Positions 6,344 through 10,948 of a DNA stretch of 11,120 nucleotides are shown in pieces; position 1 is the first letter of the stretch, and each line of letters starts with the position of its first letter. Made by a program: the position numbers and the translations under genes. Below the pieces are notes generated by a model. It did no database searches, was not told where the DNA came from, and was given only the letters and a program-made list of their open reading frames with translations. Source of the stretch: Ruminococcus sp. (lineage in GTDB: Bacteria > Bacillota_A > Clostridia > Oscillospirales > Ruminococcaceae). Where the stretch lies: the NCBI GenBank assembly GCA_017536105.1, contig JAFXRZ010000010.1, positions 1 to 11,120 on the forward strand, written 5' to 3'.

Positions 6344-6950
6344 AGTATCTGATATATGGAAAACAGCTTTTAATGAGGCTTGGACAGCTTTCATCTTGGG
6401 AAGTACACCTATAGGGGCAGTCATTTGTGATGAGGAGGGAAAGATCATCTTATCCGACCGTAACCGTAATAATGAAGTTCATACGATAAACAAAAAGATC
6501 GCCCATGCAGAGAGTAATATATTAAAGTCTCTGGATACTTCTGTGTATGACCCAAAAACTCTTACTCTGTATTCCACAATGGAACCCTGCCCTATGTGTA
6601 TGGGAACGATACTTATGGCGAATATCCAAAAGATACGCTATGCAGCAGCAGATCCTCATTGCGGAATGACACACCTTCTCAAAATAGATCCCTATTATTC
6701 TTCCAAAAAAGTTTCCTGCACTTATGAAGGAAAATCACTGGAACAGTTTCAGATCACAATTCAGTCATATTATGAGTTAAGATATATAGAGCAGGGGGCG
6801 GACGGTAATGTGTTAGAAAAGTTTACAGAGCTTTGCCCTTCAGCAACAGAGACTGCAAAGGTATTATACAGGACAAAGTGGCTTGATAAAGCTGCGAAAG
6901 CAGGAACAGACATAGGCGAGGTCTTTGATCATATCCAAAGCCTGCTGTAA
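6333..6950 (+). CDS. Nucleoside/nucleotide deaminase (TadA/CDA fold)
   Basis: A 205-residue cytoplasmic zinc enzyme. The zinc and catalytic motifs are HAE (58-60) and PCPMC (85-89), the TadA/guanine-deaminase style of the cytidine deaminase-like superfamily, which removes an amino group from a base. The N-terminal helix followed by TPIGAVI is also TadA-like. About 60 C-terminal residues extend beyond a TadA of normal length, and tRNA-editing residues cannot be confirmed, so a free nucleoside or base is the more likely substrate. ATG 6333 is chosen over GTG 6324 because AGGAG at 6320-6324 is 8 bases before it. The gene is probably translated after the overlapping truncated duplicate. A/T-rich compared with the neighbouring surface-protein genes. 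Confidence 0.85.
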   Translation: MWNEVSDIWKTAFNEAWTAFILGSTPIGAVICDEEGKIILSDRNRNNEVHTINKKIAHAESNILKSLDTSVYDPKTLTLYSTMEPCPMCMGTILMANIQKIRYAAADPHCGMTHLLKIDPYYSSKKVSCTYEGKSLEQFQITIQSYYELRYIEQGADGNVLEKFTELCPSATETAKVLYRTKWLDKAAKAGTDIGEVFDHIQSLL

Positions 6951-6956
6951 TATCGC

Positions 6957-6985
6957 AAGGAACTCTTTATTCCGGCTTCCTTTTT
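6957..6985 (+). terminator. Possible terminator after the deaminase gene
   Basis: AAGGAA (6957-6962) pairs with TTCCTT (6977-6982), followed by TTT. The stem is short and the loop long, so this is tentative. Confidence 0.4.
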
Positions 6986-7003
6986 AGATCATACATCAAA
7001 TGA

Positions 7004-7417
7004 TTATTTGTCAATGCGTATCAGGCTTCAAAGCGTGGCATACATCTGAAATGCGAGCTGCTCGGCAGCGGCAGGATTGCGATAAGCGGTGAGGCGGTTT
7101 TCAGGCTCGTTCTTTGTCTAGGTAGCGTAGAAGCTCATATCGTCAGCGAAAACGAGATCATGAACGATGCCCCGACAGTCATCCCCGAGGAGCCCGCAGA
7201 CACCTCTGCTCCCGACAGCTTGACAACCGATAGTTCCGCAGCCGCAGCTGCAACAGAAAGCCAGTCCTCCGACAGCTCCGAAAAGGAGGCCAAGGACGCA
7301 GGTTCTGTTGTCGGCACAGGCACAATGGTCGCTTCCTGCGTGGGCTCGGCGGCACTCGGTGCGCTGATATGCTTCTTCATTGTCCGCAGGAAAAAGGGAG
7401 ATAATGTTGCGGCGTAA
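7004..7417 (+). pseudogene. 3' remnant of a membrane-anchored surface-protein gene
   Basis: A frame open from 7004 to the stop at 7417 has no plausible start: the first ATG (7160) has no ribosome site. The C-terminal half is typical of a surface protein: a linker rich in Pro, Asp, Ser and Ala (PEEPADTSAPDSLTTDSS and following), then a hydrophobic span VGSAALGALICFFIV and the basic tail RRKKGD. The upstream part (KRGIHLKCELLGSGRIAISG) reads protein-like but is unrecognised. The gene probably lost its 5' part, perhaps when the deaminase cassette arrived. Its terminator at 7470-7510 is still intact. Confidence 0.6.
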
Positions 7418-7469
7418 GAGCTGAACCTGCATTATAAGTATTCAAGACTTCCTAAATAAATAAGTAAAC

Positions 7470-7510
7470 GGCTTGCTTTCCACAGAGGAAAGCGAGCCGC
7501 TTTTTGTTTT
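7470..7510 (+). terminator. Strong rho-independent terminator
   Basis: GGCTTGCTTTCC (7470-7481) pairs with 7487-7498 over 12 bp with one G-U, followed by a TTTTTGTTTT tract. It belongs to the truncated surface-protein gene. Confidence 0.85.
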
Positions 7511-7585
7511 GCAGTTCAATATGGAGCGTGTCATCGGGCAGGATTGATTTTCCGCAGGGGACGAGGGGATGGATATGATGTGATA

Positions 7586-7614
7586 CAAAAGCTGCCGCTC
7601 CATGCGGGGCGGCT
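7586..7614 (-). terminator. Terminator of the second GNAT gene
   Basis: On the minus strand the arms AGCCGCC..GC and GCGGCAGCT pair, and TTTTG follows. It lies about 35 bases after the GNAT stop codon. Confidence 0.6.
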
Positions 7615-7648
7615 GTAAGTATTGTATGGGTGACAGATCAGAATTTGC

Positions 7649-8080
7649 CTATTTGTTTAGAACGCAGTTATAACGGACAACAGAACCGTCGGGATAATCA
7701 ACTGTGATCCTTTCCTCGGCAAAGCCACACTTACGGTAAAATCCTATCGAATCATCGTCCGTTTGTGCTTCTATCCTTTCCATGCCCTCTGATCTCATTA
7801 TAAATTGGATCATCTTACTCCCGATCCCTTTATGACGGTCTTTTTCAGATACAGCAATTCCGATGATCTCAGCTATAGCATCTGAGAGTTTCAAAATGAT
7901 CATTCCTGTTTTCACACCTTGATCCTCGCATACATATACACTCACAAATGGATCGTTTACCAGATTTTCCATTTGCTTTTTGAAGTCCTCATATGTCGGA
8001 TGATACATACACGAAGCATAGATCAAGAACGCTTCTTTTGAAAGAATCCAGTCTTTATCATCATATAACATAACGTTCAT
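7649..8080 (-). CDS. GNAT-family N-acetyltransferase (second)
   Basis: A 143-residue cytoplasmic acetyltransferase. The acetyl-CoA loop is RHKGIG (82-87) after the strand IAEIIGIAVSE, and the late motif is FYRKCGF (114-120). The N-terminal third (YASCMYHPTYEDFKKQMENL) is also usual for small GNAT proteins. Substrate unknown. ATG 8080 is preferred to the GTG four codons upstream because GAGGG lies 5 bases before it and would be inside the longer form. Sequence is A/T-rich like the first GNAT gene, and the two share a 26-bp leader element, so they may have come from the same source or pool. Own promoter at 8179-8207 and own terminator. Confidence 0.85.
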   Translation of the reverse strand: MNVMLYDDKDWILSKEAFLIYASCMYHPTYEDFKKQMENLVNDPFVSVYVCEDQGVKTGMIILKLSDAIAEIIGIAVSEKDRHKGIGSKMIQFIMRSEGMERIEAQTDDDSIGFYRKCGFAEERITVDYPDGSVVRYNCVLNK

Positions 8081-8094
8081 AAATACCCTCACAT

Positions 8095-8120
8095 ATTCTG
8101 ATCTATCTTATTATCAACAC
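8095..8120 (-). promoter_or_regulatory. Leader element shared by both GNAT genes (second copy)
   Basis: Reads GTGTTGATAATAAGATA and nine more bases on the minus strand, 24 of 26 equal to 3888-3913. It ends 14 bases before the start codon. Confidence 0.5.
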
Positions 8121-8178
8121 GACAAAAAGGACTCACTTTATCTTTATCCTCGGCAGCTCCGCAGACTCCGCTGTATCC

Positions 8179-8207
8179 ATTATACCAGCCAAAACCCAGA
8201 ATGTCAA
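8179..8207 (-). promoter_or_regulatory. Consensus sigma-A promoter of the second GNAT gene
   Basis: TTGACA (8202-8207) and TATAAT (8179-8184) on the minus strand, 17 bases apart: a perfect match. Leader of about 90 bases. It is divergent from the SOS-like promoter at 8236. Confidence 0.9.
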
Positions 8208-8224
8208 TTTCCATTTAAAAAATC

Positions 8225-8283
8225 GAACAAACGCATTGGCAAAACAAACGTTCTATCCTATACTATCATTAGTACAAATGTTC
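8225..8283 (+). promoter_or_regulatory. SOS-type promoter with degenerate LexA boxes
   Basis: TTGGCA (8236-8241) and TATACT (8259-8264) with a 17-base spacer. The Gram-positive LexA consensus is GAAC-N4-GTTC. Three near matches lie here: GAACAAACGCAT (8225-8236), AAACAAACGTTC (8242-8253, inside the spacer) and GTACAAATGTTC (8272-8283, at the start site). A 10-bp perfect inverted repeat AATCGAACA-type brackets the region. SOS control fits the polymerase fragment downstream, but each box has at least one mismatch. Confidence 0.6.
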
Positions 8284-8305
8284 GATTTCGAAGCGGGTGA
8301 GTTTA

Positions 8306-8524
8306 GTGGACAGGATATATATCTGCATAGACCTGAAAAGCTTCTATGCTTCGGTGGAGTGCGTCAGCAGGGGGCTTGACCCGCTGAAGGCGCGGCTGCT
8401 GGTGGCGGATGAGAGCCGTTCTGATCAGACTATCTGTCTTGCGGTCTCTCCACCCTTGAAAGCAATAGGCGTGCCGAGCCGCCCCCGGCTGTTTGAGGCA
8501 AAGCAGCCGATCCTGCGGTCTTAG
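8306..8524 (+). pseudogene. N-terminal fragment of a Y-family polymerase (UmuC/DinB type)
   Basis: 72 codons that clearly begin a UmuC-type lesion-bypass polymerase: IYICIDLKSFYASVE carries the first catalytic Asp and the steric residues, followed by VADESRSDQTICLAVSPPLK and RPRLFEAKQ, as in Firmicutes UmuC-like proteins. Those proteins run to several hundred residues, so the palm, fingers and little-finger domains are gone. GTG 8306 is preferred to GTG 8297 because GGTGAG lies 5 bases before it. After LFEAKQP the frame leaves homology and stops, placing a deletion or insertion joint near 8510. The SOS-like promoter upstream appears intact. Immediately after it begins the promoter block of the secreted protein. 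Confidence 0.8.
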
Positions 8525-8571
8525 CTGCGGTGACCCGAACAGTGGATCATTAATGCGGCTGTCTTTTCATG

Positions 8572-8675
8572 CTGAAAAAATTTTTTCAGTTTTTTTGAAA
8601 ATCCCTCTTTTTTGTAAGACAGTTGTAATACCGGGTGTGTTATTATGTGATCACAGAAGAGGAAAACACCTCGAA
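8572..8675 (+). promoter_or_regulatory. Conserved promoter-leader block, copy 1
   Basis: Contains the 18-bp perfect palindrome CTGAAAAAATTTTTTCAG (8572-8589), an A/T-rich tract, TTGTAA twice with 11-bp period (8612-8617, 8623-8628), the -10 TATTAT (8641-8646) and a GAGG/CCTC mini-hairpin (8659-8672) near the mRNA 5' end. A nearly identical block lies inverted at 10303-10407, driving the micro-ORF cluster. Operator geometry equals that at 3411-3445. Confidence 0.75.
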
Positions 8676-8709
8676 CAACCAAAGACTAAACCGAAAGGGA
8701 GAGATCGTT

Positions 8710-9240
8710 ATGAAAAATACAACTAAGAGATTTACAAGAAAGCTCGCTGCAATGCTTGCAGCAGTAATGGCAATGACCACATTCGCAGCGGTTTCCGCAT
8801 CGGCAGACAGCGGAAAAATCAAGCTCTGTCCGATAGAATGCGTACAGGCATTCAGACATACGTACGTTCCCGAATGTGTTGCAATGACAGTGGTAACCAC
8901 CAGCGGCGAGGGCATCGTAAGAGGCGTGAGGAGCAACAGCACTGCACAGTTTGACGTTGAAGCCGGCGGCGACAGAGTGACCGTCGATCTCTGGTCGATA
9001 AAGGGCGAAGAGCTTATCTTCACGGCACAGGGAAAAGAGGGCTGGAAATTTGTTCACTGGCTGAACGCAAAGACGGGTGAGGTTTACTCCACAAAGGCAA
9101 AGCTGACGTTCGGTACGGGAGATTATTTTGAGCTTGTCGCAGTATTTGAAGAGGATCACACAGAAGAGATCAAGAACAAGTACCGCAATTACCCCGGGAT
9201 CGAGGAAATTGTCAAGCTGATCCCGCCGATCATCTGTTAA
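8710..9240 (+). CDS. Small secreted protein of unknown function
   Basis: 176 residues. MKNTTKRFTRK, a hydrophobic stretch and AVSASA form a signal peptide with cleavage near residue 32. The mature part (about 144 residues) has cysteines at 40, 44, 56 and 176, and a segment GWKFVHWLNAKTGEVYSTKA followed by FELVAVF (111-146) that resembles a single Listeria/Bacteroides-type (InlB B-like) repeat, as in the CotH protein. There is no anchor or lipobox, so it is probably released. GGGAGAG lies before the ATG. Its promoter is almost the same as that of the peptide cluster at 9636-10270, so it is likely made under the same conditions. It could be a partner, carrier or immunity-related factor, but nothing in the sequence proves that. 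Confidence 0.75.
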   Translation: MKNTTKRFTRKLAAMLAAVMAMTTFAAVSASADSGKIKLCPIECVQAFRHTYVPECVAMTVVTTSGEGIVRGVRSNSTAQFDVEAGGDRVTVDLWSIKGEELIFTAQGKEGWKFVHWLNAKTGEVYSTKAKLTFGTGDYFELVAVFEEDHTEEIKNKYRNYPGIEEIVKLIPPIIC

Positions 9241-9276
9241 GCATAAGACTGTTTCGATGACCTGACAACTGAGTAC

Positions 9277-9312
9277 GCCCGGGGAGCGATTCCCGGGTGC
9301 TTTATTTTATTC
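9277..9312 (+). terminator. Terminator of the secreted-protein gene
   Basis: GCCCGGGGA (9277-9285) pairs with TCCCGGGTGC (9291-9300), followed by TTTATTTTATT. The tract overlaps the stop codon of the convergent fragment at 9302. Confidence 0.8.
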
Positions 9313-9577
9313 CTTCATCCGATCCGCCGCACAAGTTCACGACCTTTTTCCCAATCTTCTCCGAATATTTCACCGTCCCATACGCCCCGCCCGATTTATG
9401 CTCAATGCAGCAGATAACAAGATCAGCACGCTCTGCCATATAGCGGTTCCTCTGCTCGATCGCGGCTTTGAAATATGCCCCCTCGCCGGGAAATATCTCG
9501 ATCTCGTCGTAATATGCCTCAAAACTGTCCTTGTTGTCTCGGTATTCGGCACGTTCATAAGGGAGGACAAGGATCAA
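9302..9577 (-). pseudogene. C-terminal fragment of a YpsA/DUF1273 (SLOG-family) protein
   Basis: The frame reads LILVLPYERAEYRDNKDSFE and continues through YFKAAIEQRNRYMAERADLV to ICCIEHKSGGAYGTVKYSEK and GKKVVNLCG. This is the second half of the Rossmann-like SLOG domain of YpsA/DUF1273 proteins, which bind a nucleotide-related ligand. The first half, with the usual glycine-rich loop, is missing: upstream in frame a TGA comes within eight codons, and there is no ribosome site before the TTG at 9577. The break falls near 9580, just after the terminator of the micro-ORF cluster. Probably a dead remnant. Confidence 0.65.
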
Positions 9578-9604
9578 CGAACTCTTTATAGTTCTTCAGC
9601 ACAC

Positions 9605-9634
9605 AAAAAAGCGTCCGCACTATTGCACAGACGC
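9605..9634 (-). terminator. Conserved hairpin terminator ending cluster 2
   Basis: On the minus strand GCGTCTGTGC pairs with GTGCGGACGC (9611-9634, loop AATA) over 10 bp only if G-U pairs are allowed, so it works as minus-strand RNA. TTTTTTG follows. Same hairpin type as 3739-3763 and 10419-10442. Confidence 0.8.
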
Positions 9635-9635
9635 T

Positions 9636-9656
9636 CTACTCAATATTCAATGTCAT
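9636..9656 (-). CDS. Six-codon terminal ORF of cluster 2
   Basis: MTLNIE then TAG, with AAGGAG before the ATG. The stop codon abuts the terminator stem. It is the counterpart of the five-codon ORF at 3720-3737; the shared layout is the main support. Confidence 0.4.
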   Translation of the reverse strand: MTLNIE

Positions 9657-9673
9657 TCAAAAACTCCTTGTTT

Positions 9674-9769
9674 TTACTTGAACGGATTTCCGAAGAAATA
9701 TACATATGTGCAGTAGCCCATTGTGGCTATTATAGCTGTGCCGTAAAGTGCAACAAATGCTGTGAACAT
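9674..9769 (-). CDS. Micro-ORF, 31-residue hydrophobic peptide
   Basis: The peptide starts MFTAFVALYGTAIIAT and ends FFGNPFK, rich in aromatic residues, with one likely membrane span. AAAGGAGA lies 9 bases before the ATG. It is the last full-length gene of the minus-strand cluster and the least similar to the others. Function unknown. Confidence 0.6.
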   Translation of the reverse strand: MFTAFVALYGTAIIATMGYCTYVYFFGNPFK

Positions 9770-9818
9770 ATCAGTTTTCTCCTTTCGTTTTAAGTTTATT
9801 TATCGTAAGTGTTGTTTA

Positions 9819-9902
9819 TTATCCGAAGATCGTCGAGAGGATGCCTCCAACGATATATGCGGTCGTGCTTATACCGAGCATTACATAACAGAATGTGATC
9901 AT
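9819..9902 (-). CDS. Micro-ORF, 27-residue hydrophobic peptide (copy B)
   Basis: The peptide starts MITFCYVMLGIST and ends GGILSTIFG. It equals copy A except residue 24 (Thr for Lys). Five of the six base differences from copy A are synonymous, which supports selection on the peptide. GAAAGGAG lies upstream. A single hydrophobic span with no net charge, unlike usual charged leaderless bacteriocins or modulins. Family unknown. Confidence 0.7.
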   Translation of the reverse strand: MITFCYVMLGISTTAYIVGGILSTIFG

Positions 9903-9948
9903 ATTAATTCTCCTTTCATTTAGGTTTAGTTATCGTAAGTGTTGTTTA

Positions 9949-10032
9949 TTATCCGAAGATCTTTGAGAGGATACCTCCCACGATATATGCGGTTGTGCTT
10001 ATGCCGAGCATTACATAACAGAATGTGATCAT
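9949..10032 (-). CDS. Micro-ORF, 27-residue hydrophobic peptide (copy A)
   Basis: The peptide starts MITFCYVMLGIST and ends GGILSKIFG, with Lys at 24 as the only charged residue. AAAGGAGG lies 8 bases before the ATG. It is the third gene of the minus-strand cluster, with a 43-base gap from the preceding micro-ORF. The shared start MIT, a Cys at 5-6 and Gly pairs group it with the peptides at 10076-10144 and 10199-10270. Membrane-active or exported peptide by inference only. Confidence 0.7.
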   Translation of the reverse strand: MITFCYVMLGISTTAYIVGGILSKIFG

Positions 10033-10075
10033 AATTTTTCCTCCTTTCTGTATAGTCTTTGTTTATCGTCTGTTA

Positions 10076-10144
10076 TTAAAGTACGAAAAGTAAAACTTCG
10101 CTTACCAGAAAAACTCCGCCTGCTATGCAGATCCATGTAATCAT
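10076..10144 (-). CDS. Micro-ORF, 22-residue hydrophobic peptide
   Basis: The peptide starts MITWICIAGGVF and ends EVLLFVL. It aligns with the 23-residue peptide upstream: both have MIT, Cys at 6, GG, and EVLL. AAAGGAGG lies before the ATG. Only one acidic residue, so net negative and strongly hydrophobic. Function unknown. Confidence 0.65.
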   Translation of the reverse strand: MITWICIAGGVFLVSEVLLFVL

Positions 10145-10198
10145 TGTTCTTTCCTCCTTTCAGATCAATACTGTTTTGTGCGAACTTCCGTCAGCCTG

Positions 10199-10270
10199 TC
10201 ACGGACTGATCAGATACAGAAGCACTTCAAATGCTGCGATGCCGCCTAATATGCAAAAGCCTGTAATCAT
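10199..10270 (-). CDS. Micro-ORF, 23-residue hydrophobic peptide, first of cluster 2
   Basis: The peptide starts MITGFCILGGIAAF and ends EVLLYLISP. GAAGGAGG lies 8 bases before the ATG. It is first after the conserved promoter block (10303-10407), so the transcript reads this ORF, then those at 10076, 9949, 9819, 9674 and 9636, and ends at the hairpin at 9605. Product unrecognised. Confidence 0.65.
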   Translation of the reverse strand: MITGFCILGGIAAFEVLLYLISP

Positions 10271-10302
10271 TGTTTTTCCTCCTTCTGTTTTGGTTTTTGT
10301 TG

Positions 10303-10407
10303 TCTGAGGTGTTTTCCTCTTCTGTGATTACATAATAACATACCCGGTATTACAACAGTCTTACAAAAAACAGAGGTTTTCAAAAAAACTTGAAAAATTT
10401 TTTTCAG
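10303..10407 (-). promoter_or_regulatory. Conserved promoter-leader block, copy 2
   Basis: Minus-strand counterpart of 8572-8675: A/T-rich near-palindrome, TTGTAA at 10361-10366 and 10350-10355, -10 TATTAT at 10332-10337, and the GAGG/CCTC mini-hairpin (10306-10319). The spacing between repeats and -10 is the same to the base. Drives the micro-ORF cluster. Confidence 0.75.
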
Positions 10408-10413
10408 GGCACT

Positions 10414-10442
10414 AAAAAGCGCCCGCACTATTGCACGGGCGC
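10414..10442 (-). terminator. Conserved hairpin terminator, third copy
   Basis: 10-bp stem GCGCCCGTGC/GTGCGGGCGC with loop AATA and a following CTTTTTAG on the minus strand. It has the same loop and nearly the same stem as the hairpin ending cluster 2. It isolates the cluster promoter from upstream transcription. Confidence 0.8.
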
Positions 10443-10490
10443 TTTGCTCGGTCGTGTTGCCTTAACTCCTCATCTGCTTTTCTTTACAAT
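10443..10490 (-). ncRNA. Very short transcription unit, possible small RNA or gutted cluster
   Basis: A promoter (10491-10518) lies only about 70 bases before the terminator at 10414-10442. Between them there is just a three-codon ORF (ATGAGGAGTTAA) and a TTAAGGCAACAC run equal to the MITE end. It may be a small RNA of about 70 nt, or what remains of a third micro-ORF cluster after deletion. Confidence 0.3.
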
Positions 10491-10518
10491 ATTATACAGG
10501 ATTTTTGAGATAAGCCAA
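10491..10518 (-). promoter_or_regulatory. Sigma-A promoter of the short unit
   Basis: TTGGCT (10513-10518) and TATAAT (10491-10496) on the minus strand, 16 bases apart. Confidence 0.55.
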
Positions 10519-10591
10519 TCATAATTTTGTACTGCACCCGGGAGAAGAAAATCAATGACGGAGAAAAAGCTCTCCAAATCCGTGACTGCAC

Positions 10592-10623
10592 AAACGGCAG
10601 GATGCCGAAGCCTCCTGCCGTTT
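10592..10623 (-). terminator. Terminator after the second CotH-like gene
   Basis: Perfect 10-bp arms AAACGGCAGG/CCTGCCGTTT. The T-run on the minus side is short (TTTG), so termination strength is uncertain. It lies 11 bases past the stop codon. Confidence 0.6.
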
Positions 10624-10634
10624 AGTGTAAATAA

Positions 10635-10948
10635 TTATTTCTTCCTGCGCATTATCACAAGTGCTGCCGCTGCTGCCAATGTTACCGCCGATATCGGAAG
10701 AACTGCTCCCGTCACGGGGATGATATCCACGGTATAATCGTGGCCCTCGTCAAGTCCCTCAAAGCTGCCTGTCCAGTCAGGGGCGTAGAGCTCCTGCGCA
10801 TTTTCGGGATATACCTCATACTGAGGTATATAGGAGGCAGTCGGTCCGAGGTCTAAATGAACGTGCTGTTTTTCAAAGAATATCTTCCTTGCCTTGATAG
10901 CTTCGTCCTCGGGGATGTACTTGGCATAAAGCACCATATCTTCATTAA
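10635..10948 (-). pseudogene. 3' end of a second CotH-like surface-protein gene, cut by the MITE
   Basis: About 103 codons remain. The start, EDMVLYAKYIPEDEAIKARK, aligns with EDITLTARFIPEDEAVMAED of the complete CotH protein (residues 524-543), and YPENAQE aligns with LPEDAQE; after that this protein is shorter, lacks the second Ig-like domain and the PDESK linker, and ends IPVTG, a hydrophobic span and MRRKK (a sortase-like tail). The reading frame continues a few codons into the terminal repeat of the MITE and has only a GTG there as a start, so the element has separated it from its 5' part. The missing CotH domain would lie beyond the right edge if the gene was merely interrupted. Confidence 0.7.

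Larger units (their letters stand above)
9780..10041 (-). repeat. Tandem duplication, 130-bp period
   Basis: Two direct copies (about 9780-9909 and 9910-10039), each holding one complete micro-ORF, its stop, the spacer and the next ribosome site. Coding parts differ at six bases; the spacers differ at a few more. Confidence 0.85.

Noticed and set aside
8686..9159. 157-codon minus frame over the secreted-protein gene
   Set aside because: The plus strand has a signal peptide, ribosome site, promoter and terminator; the minus frame has none.
9398..9793. 131-codon plus frame
   Set aside because: Crosses the YpsA fragment, a terminator and three micro-ORFs on the opposite strand.
9780..10290. 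CRISPR-like repetition from the regular CTCCTTTC motifs
   Set aside because: The recurring motif is the complement of the AAAGGAG ribosome site before each micro-ORF; spacing varies and the intervals are ORFs, not spacers.
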